Origin: CAYOHP01 sp964403795 [NCBI: uncultured bacterium]
GTDB lineage: Bacteria; Muiribacteriota; UBA6191; CAZXTJ01
Length of the DNA: 9,291 nucleotides
Assembly: GCA_964403795.1 (NCBI GenBank)
Contig: CAYOHP010000202.1
Coordinates: 1-9,291, forward strand
Direction of reading: 5' to 3'
Made by a program: the position numbers and the translations under genes. This document shows positions 1 to 4,990 of this stretch, one piece after another. Numbering within the stretch: the stretch's first letter is position 1; every line of letters starts with the position of its first letter. The notes beneath the pieces are model-generated. The model had not been told where the DNA came from. It searched no databases and saw nothing but the letters and a program-made list of their open reading frames with translations.

Positions 1-32
1 CCCACGGTCCCCACGCCCCGGGCGACATCCAC
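1..32 (-). CDS. Start of a probable BMC-P (EutN/CcmL-type) microcompartment vertex protein, cut by the window edge
   Basis: A GTG codon (minus strand, 32 to 30) is preceded by GGGAGG with seven bases between, a good ribosome binding site. It opens a reading frame that stays open to the window edge: M-D-V-A-R-G-V-G-T-V. BMC-P proteins form the pentamers that close the vertices of microcompartment shells, and many begin with a short strand of the form M-x-x-A-R-V-x-G-x-V, which this matches well. The position directly downstream of a BMC-H gene on the same strand also fits, because the two shell types are usually neighbours. Only ten codons are visible, so the assignment rests on a short N-terminal motif plus context. 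Confidence 0.5.
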   Translation of the reverse strand, partial: MDVARGVGTV

Positions 33-50
33 GGTACGGCCTCCCGTCGG

Positions 51-84
51 CCCTGGGCCCGCGCCGCGCGGCGCGGGCCCGGGG
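51..84 (-). other. Perfect 26-bp GC palindrome (hairpin) between two shell genes
   Basis: Positions 55-80 form a perfect inverted repeat with 13-base arms (GGGCCCGCGCCGC and its reverse complement) and no spacer. Flanking bases 51-54 and 81-84 can extend the stem with one mismatch or wobble. It lies in the gap after the BMC-H stop and just ahead of the BMC-P ribosome binding site. In minus-strand RNA it would fold into a very stable hairpin. No T run follows, so it is not a classical intrinsic terminator. It could lower expression of the downstream gene, protect the upstream mRNA 3' end, or be a mobile palindromic repeat. Confidence 0.55.
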
Positions 85-99
85 TCGGACCCTCCGGGA

Positions 100-399
100 C
101 TACTTCTTCTTGCCCCAGTTCTCGTTGATCGGGAGCACGGTCTCGAGGGCGGCATGCGGCCTCGGGATCACGTGCACCGCGACCAGCTCGCCGACCCGGT
201 TGGCGGCGGCGGCACCGGCATCGGTGGCAGCCTTGACGGCGGCCACGTCGCCCCTGACCAGGGCGGTGACGAACCCGCCGCCGATCTTCTCGTAGGCCAC
301 CAGCTGCACGTTGGCGGCCTTGACCATGGCGTCCGAGGCCTCGATCAGCCCGACCAGACCCTTGGTCTCGATCATGCCCAGCGCTTCACCATTGCTCAC
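100..399 (-). CDS. BMC-H microcompartment shell protein (PduA/EutM/CcmK family)
   Basis: This is a 99-residue single-BMC-domain protein that forms the hexagonal tiles of a bacterial microcompartment shell. The N-terminus has the hallmark A-L-G-M-I-E-T-K-G (residues 6-14). It is followed by [10 protein letters not shown] (20-29), with the conserved edge lysine K27 that packs neighbouring hexamers. The pore loop is K-I-G-G-G (38-42), where PduA has K-I-G-S-G. Late in the chain come [13 protein letters not shown] and a short tail ending in three lysines. The GTG at 399 is preferred because GAAGG lies nine bases upstream; a TTG at 408 would add three residues but has no spaced Shine-Dalgarno. A probable BMC-P gene follows. 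The sequence resembles shell proteins of planctomycete/verrucomicrobial (PV-type) microcompartments for fucose/rhamnose breakdown, but the cargo is not visible here. Confidence 0.93.
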   Translation of the reverse strand: MSNGEALGMIETKGLVGLIEASDAMVKAANVQLVAYEKIGGGFVTALVRGDVAAVKAATDAGAAAANRVGELVAVHVIPRPHAALETVLPINENWGKKK

Positions 400-653
400 G
401 GATTCCAACCTTCGCGTCGCTCGCCGCCCCGGGCTCTCTCGGCCCGGGAAAAGGCCTCCGCAGACACCGTGTGGAGGTGGCTTTGAACCTGTCGCAAAAC
501 AGGTCGGTTGTCCGCCTCATGGATCGTCTCCCTTGCGGGAGCCGACCCGCGAGAACCGGATTCCCCATCTCGAGGGTGTTGGCTCAAAACACCGAGATCC
601 ATCACGGGTGGCGCAGGGGCCGGAGCCACCTTAGCAAGCGGGGAGCGGGGGGT
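400..653 (-). promoter_or_regulatory. Gene-free 254-bp leader upstream of the BMC gene with serial hairpins
   Basis: No coding signal is convincing here. Read as minus-strand RNA, the stretch can form a series of local stems: 607-630; 567-598 (GGTGTT/AACACC extended by five more pairs across a three-base bulge); 528-541 (CTCCC-GCAA-GGGAG, a GNRA-type tetraloop); 487-504 (ACCTGT/ACAGGT, six-base loop); 455-477 (CCTCC/GGAGG, long loop); and 428-448 (CCCGGGC/GCCCGGG). The GNRA loop exists only in minus-strand RNA, which agrees with the direction of the BMC gene. No clear -35/-10 pair was found, and no known riboswitch consensus was recognised. The region must contain the end of the methyltransferase transcript and probably the BMC operon promoter. 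Confidence 0.4.
607..630 (-). terminator. Weak hairpin after the methyltransferase gene
   Basis: GGTGGC and GCCACC form a six-base-pair stem around a 12-base loop, starting 23 bases past the methyltransferase stop on the minus strand. No T run follows, so termination here is only a possibility. It could equally be the first stem of the structured leader described for 400-653. Confidence 0.25.
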
Positions 654-1682
654 TCAAGTACACCTCACGGCCCGAGCCATGAAGGGCAGGCCGAAGAGGT
701 GCTGGGCCAGGGGGAAGCCGGCGGTCCTGGCCAGGCGGGCAATCCCCGGCAGTTTCCAGAGGAAGGCGGCCAGCGGTCCCAGGAGCCGGTTGGCGAGTCC
801 CTCGCCCCAGTTCGCCTGCTCCAGCCGGGACTCGATCATGGTGGGGAAGCGGACCTCGGCGGCGAACCCCGCAGCCCAGAGGGCCCGGAGATACCCGGTC
901 CGGGAGTAGGCATGCTCGTTCCAGCCCATCTCCTCGATCTCGTGCTCGCCGTGGCTGCGGTTCTTGAGGAGACCGACCACCGGCTCGCCGGCGACCAGGA
1001 GCACCCCTCCGGGAGCCAGCACCCGGTGGATCTCCCGGAGGGTGGCGGTGAGATCGTCGGCGTGGTGGAGGGAAGCGAGCGCAGTGACGAGTCCCGCGGT
1101 CCCCGTCCGGAAGGGCAGGTTCTCCATGTCGGCCCGGACCCGGTCGAAGTAGGGAGCGCCCGCGGCTAGGCGGTGCCCGGCCGCGCCCAGCCCGGCCGTG
1201 GCATGGACCGAGATGTCGAGGCCCACGACCTCGGGGCGGAGGTCGGCCAGGGCGGCCGTGGAGTAGGCGCTTCCGCAGCCCAGGTCGAGCACCAGGGTGC
1301 CCGGCCGGTCCGGCTCGGCCCCGACCATGGAGAGGAGCTGGGCGAGGTTCCCCCTCACCGAGAGCCAGTGGGCCGCATGGGAAGGGTCGTCGATCCCCGG
1401 CTGGCGCAGCATGGCGGCGATCGCTTCGGGGGTGGCCTCCCCGAAGCTGCGGTCGGTGCCGGCGAGCTCGGAGCGGATCGCCTCGCTGGGCTGGTGGAGC
1501 AGATCCGGGACGCCCTCGGCGAGCGGCAGCGAGAGGCGGCAAGCGGAGCAGAGGAGGCTCCCGGAGCGGAATTCGCGATGGGGACCGACCGTCCCCTCGG
1601 CGGCGCCGGGAGCGAGCGAGAGTCGGGCCCGGTCGTCACGGCAGGCGGGGCAGCGCAGGCGGTCGAGGAGCTCAGGCCGCAA
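654..1682 (-). CDS. Class I SAM-dependent methyltransferase with N-terminal Trm112-like zinc ribbon
   Basis: The start is taken as TTG at 1682 (protein begins M-R-P-E-L-L-D), giving 342 residues. GGAGGGA sits six bases upstream, and the start overlaps the end of the deacetylase gene by 11 bases. Longer starts in this frame encode a Trp/Pro/Arg-rich segment that is shadow sequence of the deacetylase. Residues about 5-60 form a Trm112-like zinc ribbon with two C-x2-C pairs (C11/C14 and C45/C48), as in many UbiE/Methyltransf_11-type enzymes. The Rossmann SAM-binding core follows: V-L-D-L-G-C-G-S-A-Y (131-140), acidic residue in V-G-L-D-I-S (D156), S-L-H-H-A-D-D (204-210) and V-L-A-P-G-G-V-L-L-V (221-230). 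The substrate cannot be read from sequence. Overlap with a polysaccharide deacetylase and a pilin suggests a surface glycan, lipid or pilus substrate, which is an inference. Confidence 0.9.
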   Translation of the reverse strand: MRPELLDRLRCPACRDDRARLSLAPGAAEGTVGPHREFRSGSLLCSACRLSLPLAEGVPDLLHQPSEAIRSELAGTDRSFGEATPEAIAAMLRQPGIDDPSHAAHWLSVRGNLAQLLSMVGAEPDRPGTLVLDLGCGSAYSTAALADLRPEVVGLDISVHATAGLGAAGHRLAAGAPYFDRVRADMENLPFRTGTAGLVTALASLHHADDLTATLREIHRVLAPGGVLLVAGEPVVGLLKNRSHGEHEIEEMGWNEHAYSRTGYLRALWAAGFAAEVRFPTMIESRLEQANWGEGLANRLLGPLAAFLWKLPGIARLARTAGFPLAQHLFGLPFMARAVRCT

Positions 1683-2529
1683 CCGGGATCCCTCCCGCTC
1701 CGGCCCGGCGGGCCAGGCCCAGGACCGCGGCCGCGGCCAGCAGGCCGGAGACCACCAGTTCCAGGGTGGCATTCCGGGCCGGGGTGGTCAGGAAGTCCCG
1801 GATCGCCTCCGGGGTCGTGGTCGAGGTCACCAGATAGCGCGGCACCAGGAGCGGGTCGTCGCCTAGGGTGAAGTGACCGAAGTCGACGGTGAAGGCGGCC
1901 GTCAGGCCGGCGCGGGCGACCTCGGCGCGGGCGGAAGCGTCGAAGTCGCCGAGCGGGTAGGCGTAGAGCTCGACCGGCCTCCCGAGGATCGCCTCGAGGT
2001 CCTTGCGGGAGCCGCCGACCTCGTCGCCGAGTCGGGTCGCGTAGGCGTCCTCGGGTTCGCCGGGGGCCCGGAGCAGGCTCCGATGGGTCCGCGAGTGGGC
2101 GCCCAGGATGTGGCCACCGGCGACCAGGGTAGCGAGATCGGGGGGGGTGAGGGCGCCCTGTCCCTCGCCGGTGATCAGGAAGAACAAGCCCTTCCAGCCC
2201 CGGGCCGAGAGCCGGGGAGCGACCGTCTCGAGGTGGCTCCGGCGCCCGTCGTCGAAGCTGAGGAGCACCCCCGGGCCACCGGTCGCGAGCGCGTCCGGAC
2301 CGACCACCGGCAACCCCGTCCCGGCAACCGCGGCCAGCATCGCCTCGAAGCGGGCGCGGTCCACGGTCCAAGGGTCGGGAGGCGTCTCGCCCACGGCGTG
2401 GAAGCAGAGCACCGAGAGCGGCGGGGAGCGGAGCGCCGAGAGGCCATGGAGGAAGACCGGCAGGGAGACCAGCAGCGCCAGCCAGAGGAAGCCAGGCCGC
2501 GGGCCGCCCGGAGCCGGACCGGGCTCCAT
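1672..2529 (-). CDS. Membrane-anchored polysaccharide deacetylase (NodB homology, carbohydrate esterase family 4)
   Basis: The protein has 285 residues starting at ATG 2529, which shares one base with the TGA of the upstream pilin (TGATG), a translational-coupling arrangement. An N-terminal hydrophobic segment (about 14-33) is followed by the NodB domain. Motif 1 is S-F-D-D-G (91-95), with D93 the likely base and D94 a metal ligand. Motif 2 is H-S-R-T-H (145-149), supplying the two histidine ligands. Y-A-Y-P-L-G-D-F (189-196) is the motif 3 region. A second hydrophobic stretch (about 255-273) lies near the C-terminus, so the enzyme is probably tethered at both ends with the catalytic domain outside the cytoplasm. 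Family members remove N- or O-acetyl groups from chitin-like, peptidoglycan or exopolysaccharide chains. All catalytic positions checked are intact. The gene also overlaps the following methyltransferase start. Confidence 0.9.
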   Translation of the reverse strand: MEPGPAPGGPRPGFLWLALLVSLPVFLHGLSALRSPPLSVLCFHAVGETPPDPWTVDRARFEAMLAAVAGTGLPVVGPDALATGGPGVLLSFDDGRRSHLETVAPRLSARGWKGLFFLITGEGQGALTPPDLATLVAGGHILGAHSRTHRSLLRAPGEPEDAYATRLGDEVGGSRKDLEAILGRPVELYAYPLGDFDASARAEVARAGLTAAFTVDFGHFTLGDDPLLVPRYLVTSTTTPEAIRDFLTTPARNATLELVVSGLLAAAAVLGLARRAGAGGIPVAA

Positions 2530-2912
2530 CAGTCGGTGATGGTCCCGTGGACCGAGCACACGGCCTGCTCGTTGCCGCCGTTGGCCGTATAGCTCCCGGT
2601 CTTGGGACAGGTCGGGACGTCGTTCAGGTAGCCCTTCTGGACCAGGACCCCGAAGTCGGCATCGGCCGAGACCTGGTAGGGCTGGTTCAGGTCGGCCGAA
2701 TACCACTCGACCGCGCCATGGATCGTCCGCAGGTTGGCGTAGCAGGCCTTGATCTGCGACTTCTCCCGGATCGCCCGGAAATTGGGGACCGCGATCGCGG
2801 CCAGGACCGCGATGATGGCGATCACGATCATCAGCTCGATCAGGGTGAAGGCGGATCGTCGGGTCGCGCCCCGGGAGGCGCCGCGACCGCACGACATGGA
2901 CGGACGGACCAT
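2529..2912 (-). CDS. Type IV pilin-like protein (prepilin), second paralogue
   Basis: A 127-residue protein with a class III (type IV pilin) signal: a basic leader ending R-R-S-A, then F-T-L-I-E-L-M-I-V-I-A-I-I and a hydrophobic helix to about residue 43. Glu is at mature position 5, but the residue before the cleavage site is Ala, where Gly is usual. The mature part is only about 106 residues and resembles the pilin at 3026-3403: C-Y-A-N after the helix, a G-Y-L motif, and C-S-V-H-G near the C-terminus. It also has an extra cysteine at T-C-P. ATG 2912 is used; no good Shine-Dalgarno is visible, and ATG 2897 or upstream TTG/GTG codons are alternatives. The stop overlaps the deacetylase start, suggesting co-translation. 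The small size and short C-terminal domain resemble GspG-like or minor pilins. Confidence 0.88.
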   Translation of the reverse strand: MVRPSMSCGRGASRGATRRSAFTLIELMIVIAIIAVLAAIAVPNFRAIREKSQIKACYANLRTIHGAVEWYSADLNQPYQVSADADFGVLVQKGYLNDVPTCPKTGSYTANGGNEQAVCSVHGTITD

Positions 2913-2969
2913 CACCCGCAAAGGTAGACCAATCGTTCTCCGGGATCCAAACCGCCGACCCGGACCACG

Positions 2970-3003
2970 CGAAGAGAGCGGAGCCGGAGCTCCGCTCTCT
3001 TCG
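2970..3003 (-). terminator. 14-bp perfect stem-loop between the two pilin genes
   Basis: Arms 2970-2983 and 2990-3003 are exact reverse complements (CGAAGAGAGCGGAG), separated by a six-base loop. The stem begins 22 bases after the upstream pilin stop. On the minus strand the descending arm ends in CTCTCTTCG, so the pyrimidine-rich tract is inside the stem and not after it. It is probably a full or partial terminator, or an mRNA-stabilising 3' hairpin that lets the abundant pilin message outnumber the downstream genes. It is strand-symmetric, and no gene on the plus strand uses it. Confidence 0.6.
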
Positions 3004-3025
3004 TACCGGACCGGACCGTCCCCGA

Positions 3026-3403
3026 TTAGGAGGCGGCCTGCTCCCGGATCGAACCGTGCACGCTGCAGGAGATTCCGTCGCCGGAGTTCCCCGTCAGGGT
3101 GTAGTTCGAGTTCGAGTTCGGACCGGCGCCCGGATCCGTCGGGATGCTCTGCAGGTACCCGGCGGTCTTGAGCTCGGTCCACGGGATGGTGGTGAGGTTC
3201 TGGTTGAAGTCCAGGTTGTACATCTCCACCGCACCCGCGATGGTCTTCTGGTTCGCGTAGCAAGCCCGGATGTTGGCTCGCTCGCGTGCCGCACGGAAGT
3301 TCGGAACTGCGATGGCGGCAAGGACTCCGATGATGGCGATGACGATCATCAGTTCAATGAGGGTGAAGCCCTTGCGGTCTCGCTTCTGTCGCCGAGTCTT
3401 CAA
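3026..3403 (-). CDS. Type IV pilin, probable major pilin
   Basis: A 125-residue prepilin. The 12-residue leader is strongly basic and ends K-G, followed by F-T-L-I-E-L-M-I-V-I-A-I-I-G-V-L-A-A-I-A: a canonical prepilin peptidase site with Phe at +1 and Glu at +5. The mature protein is about 113 residues. C-Y-A-N follows the N-terminal helix and C-S-V-H-G lies near the C-terminus; these two cysteines could form a disulfide. The start is TTG 3403, chosen because AGGAGGT lies five bases upstream and because the leader then has normal length; upstream codons in the same frame give an implausible extension. The gene is bracketed by a terminator upstream and a stem-loop downstream, so it is probably its own highly expressed unit. 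The pilB-pilT-pilC genes just upstream supply the motor and platform. Confidence 0.92.
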   Translation of the reverse strand: MKTRRQKRDRKGFTLIELMIVIAIIGVLAAIAVPNFRAARERANIRACYANQKTIAGAVEMYNLDFNQNLTTIPWTELKTAGYLQSIPTDPGAGPNSNSNYTLTGNSGDGISCSVHGSIREQAAS

Positions 3404-3408
3404 GTGCG

Positions 3409-3415
3409 ACCTCCT
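3409..3415 (-). promoter_or_regulatory. Strong Shine-Dalgarno fixing a TTG start for the pilin gene
   Basis: AGGAGGT (minus strand) is the full anti-16S complement and lies five bases from TTG 3403. It is the best ribosome binding site in the window and is what justifies TTG over the longer in-frame alternative starts. Confidence 0.85.
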
Positions 3416-3449
3416 TTCTTCGGTCGGCGTCGGTGCCGGCCGTGTCTCC

Positions 3450-3455
3450 AGTGTA
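3450..3455 (-). promoter_or_regulatory. Tentative -10 element for the pilin gene
   Basis: TACACT on the minus strand matches four of six positions of the TATAAT consensus and lies about 47 bases ahead of the TTG start, a sensible leader length. The hexamer 17 bases upstream (TTAGGA) is a poor -35. An independent promoter is expected here because a strong terminator lies just upstream, but this exact placement is weak. Confidence 0.25.
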
Positions 3456-3513
3456 ACCCTTGGCCGGTGAAGTCCTAATTGTTCTTCGTCCCGGCTTCGA
3501 GGACTTGGACCGG

Positions 3514-3525
3514 CCTGCATGCAGG
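3514..3525. promoter_or_regulatory. 12-bp perfect palindrome upstream of the pilin gene
   Basis: CCTGCATGCAGG is a perfect inverted repeat, 111 bases ahead of the pilin start and within the gap that must hold the pilin promoter. Its size and symmetry fit a dimeric regulator site, but no regulator gene is present to pair with it. Confidence 0.3.
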
Positions 3526-3587
3526 GCGGTTCAAGAAATCCGGGAGAATCTTCGAGACCGGCACGGGAAGCGGGATGAACGCGGGTG

Positions 3588-3628
3588 ACAAGACAACGCC
3601 CCCCCGGTGCCGGGGCACCAGGGGGGCG
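3588..3628 (-). terminator. Intrinsic terminator after pilC
   Basis: On the minus strand, CGCCCCCC-T-GGTGC pairs with GCACC-G-GGGGGGCG around a CCCG loop: 14 pairs with one G-U wobble, followed by TTGTCTTGT. Read on the plus strand the same position is an A-C mismatch with no T-rich tail, so the element is built for minus-strand transcripts. A smaller hairpin (3667-3683, CGGCCGG/CCGGCCG, three-base loop) lies right after the pilC stop. Together they separate the pilus motor genes from the pilin unit. Confidence 0.75.
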
Positions 3629-3684
3629 AGCGTCGTACCCGGGTGGGGGGCACGACCGGAGACGACCGGCCGGAGGCCGGCCGC

Positions 3685-4890
3685 CTAGCCGACGTTGTTC
3701 ACCAGCTTCAGCATCGGCATGAACACCGCCAGCACGATGCCGCCGATGACCACGCCCATGAACACGATGACGATCGGCTCGATGACCGAGGTGAGGCCCT
3801 TCACCGCGTTGTCCACCTCGGTGTCGTAGAACTCGGCGATCTTCATGAGCATCTTGTCGAGCTCACCGGTCTCCTCGCCGACCGAGATCATCTGCACCAC
3901 CATGGGAGGGAAGACCTGCGAGTGGCGCAGCGGCTCGGCGATCGACTCGCCTTCCCGGATCGACGCCCGGGTCTTGTCGACGGCTTCCTTGATGACCACG
4001 TTACCGGCGGTGGCCGCCGTGACCTCCAGGCCCTGGAGGATCGGCACACCCGAGGAGATCATGGTGCCGAGCGTCCGGGTGAACCGGGCCACCGCCACCT
4101 TGCGCATCATCATCCCGATGGCCGGCATCCGCAGGATGTTGGTGTCCCAGATCCGCCGCCCCTGGGTGGTCCGGAAGAAGTGGGCCACGCACATCGGCAC
4201 CAGCGCCATGCCCGGGAGGATCAGGAACCAGTAGGCCTGCATGATGTCCGAGGTGGCCAGGAGCGCCTGGGTGACCACCGGAAGCTCCACGTTCATCGAG
4301 AGGAAGATCGACTTGAACTGGGGCAGGACGAACATGACCAGGGCCACCACCACCAGCACCGCGATCGAGACGACCACGACCGGGTAGGTGAGCGCTCCCT
4401 TGACCTTGGCCTTCAACTCCTCGGCCTTCTCCAGGTAGCCCGCCAACCGGTCGAGGATCTTGTCCAGGATACCGCCGGCCTCGCCGGCCTTGACCAGGTT
4501 CACGAACAGGTCGTCGAAGGCCTGGGGGTGCTTGGCCAGCGCCGAGCTGAAGGTCATGCCGCCTTCCACGTCGGTCCGGATCTGGCCGATCATCTTGGCG
4601 AAGGTCGGGTTCTCGATCTGCACCTGGAGGATCGAGAGACAGCGCACCAGGGGCACGCCCGAGGAGATCATGACCGAGAACATCTGGGCGAAGATCGCCA
4701 CTTCCTTGGTGGTGACCTTCCCCATCCCGAAGAAGGGAATCGAGGCCGCAGCCCGCTTCTCCTTGATCTGGGTGACGAAGAAGCCCTTCTCCCGGAGCTT
4801 GGCGACGACGGTCTCCTTGGAGTCGCCCTCCATCTCGTTCTGGATGATCTTGCCTTCCCAGTTACGGGCGGAATAGGCAAAGGTCGCCAT
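3685..4890 (-). CDS. pilC: PilC, type IV pilus inner-membrane platform protein (GspF family)
   Basis: 401 residues, the usual length for PilC. The N-terminus F-A-Y-S-A-R-N-W-E-G-K is typical of the family. Two T2SSF domains lie at about 66-190 and 269-392, each with the M-I-S-S-G-V-P signature (74-80 and 277-283). Three membrane segments are visible at about 170-190, 219-239 and 370-394. E-A-G-G-I-L-D (137-143) and E-T-G-E-L-D (340-345) are the paired conserved loops that follow the helices contacting the ATPase. PilC anchors the cytoplasmic ATPases and transmits their motion to the pilin being added or removed. GGAGG lies five bases before the ATG. It follows pilT by 100 bases and ends the pilB-pilT-pilC group. 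Confidence 0.97.
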   Translation of the reverse strand: MATFAYSARNWEGKIIQNEMEGDSKETVVAKLREKGFFVTQIKEKRAAASIPFFGMGKVTTKEVAIFAQMFSVMISSGVPLVRCLSILQVQIENPTFAKMIGQIRTDVEGGMTFSSALAKHPQAFDDLFVNLVKAGEAGGILDKILDRLAGYLEKAEELKAKVKGALTYPVVVVSIAVLVVVALVMFVLPQFKSIFLSMNVELPVVTQALLATSDIMQAYWFLILPGMALVPMCVAHFFRTTQGRRIWDTNILRMPAIGMMMRKVAVARFTRTLGTMISSGVPILQGLEVTAATAGNVVIKEAVDKTRASIREGESIAEPLRHSQVFPPMVVQMISVGEETGELDKMLMKIAEFYDTEVDNAVKGLTSVIEPIVIVFMGVVIGGIVLAVFMPMLKLVNNVG

Positions 4891-4990
4891 GCTGGCCTCC
4901 GTACTTCCCCGGCCCTTGGACCACCGGGGGGGCTTCGAGGTTCCCTGGAACTGACGCCGACCGCTCCCCTGGGAGGGGGGCGGCCCCGAT

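Noticed and set aside
400-653. Adenosylcobalamin or c-di-GMP-I riboswitch upstream of the BMC gene
   Set aside because: An AAAGCC stretch and a GNRA loop were suggestive, but the conserved B12 box and the c-di-GMP-I core were not found in order.
1683-1772. N-terminal extension of the methyltransferase to a start at 1772
   Set aside because: The extra 30 codons are out-of-phase deacetylase sequence (Trp/Pro/Arg-rich), and TTG 1682 has a well-placed ribosome binding site.
2530-2892. N-terminal extension of the deacetylase to 2892
   Set aside because: The extension is out-of-phase pilin coding sequence; ATG 2529 gives a normal membrane anchor plus NodB domain.
4891-4990. Terminator or promoter in the pilT-pilC gap
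   Set aside because: Only a five-base-pair stem with a two-base loop was found and no convincing promoter hexamers; the gap looks like plain operon spacing.
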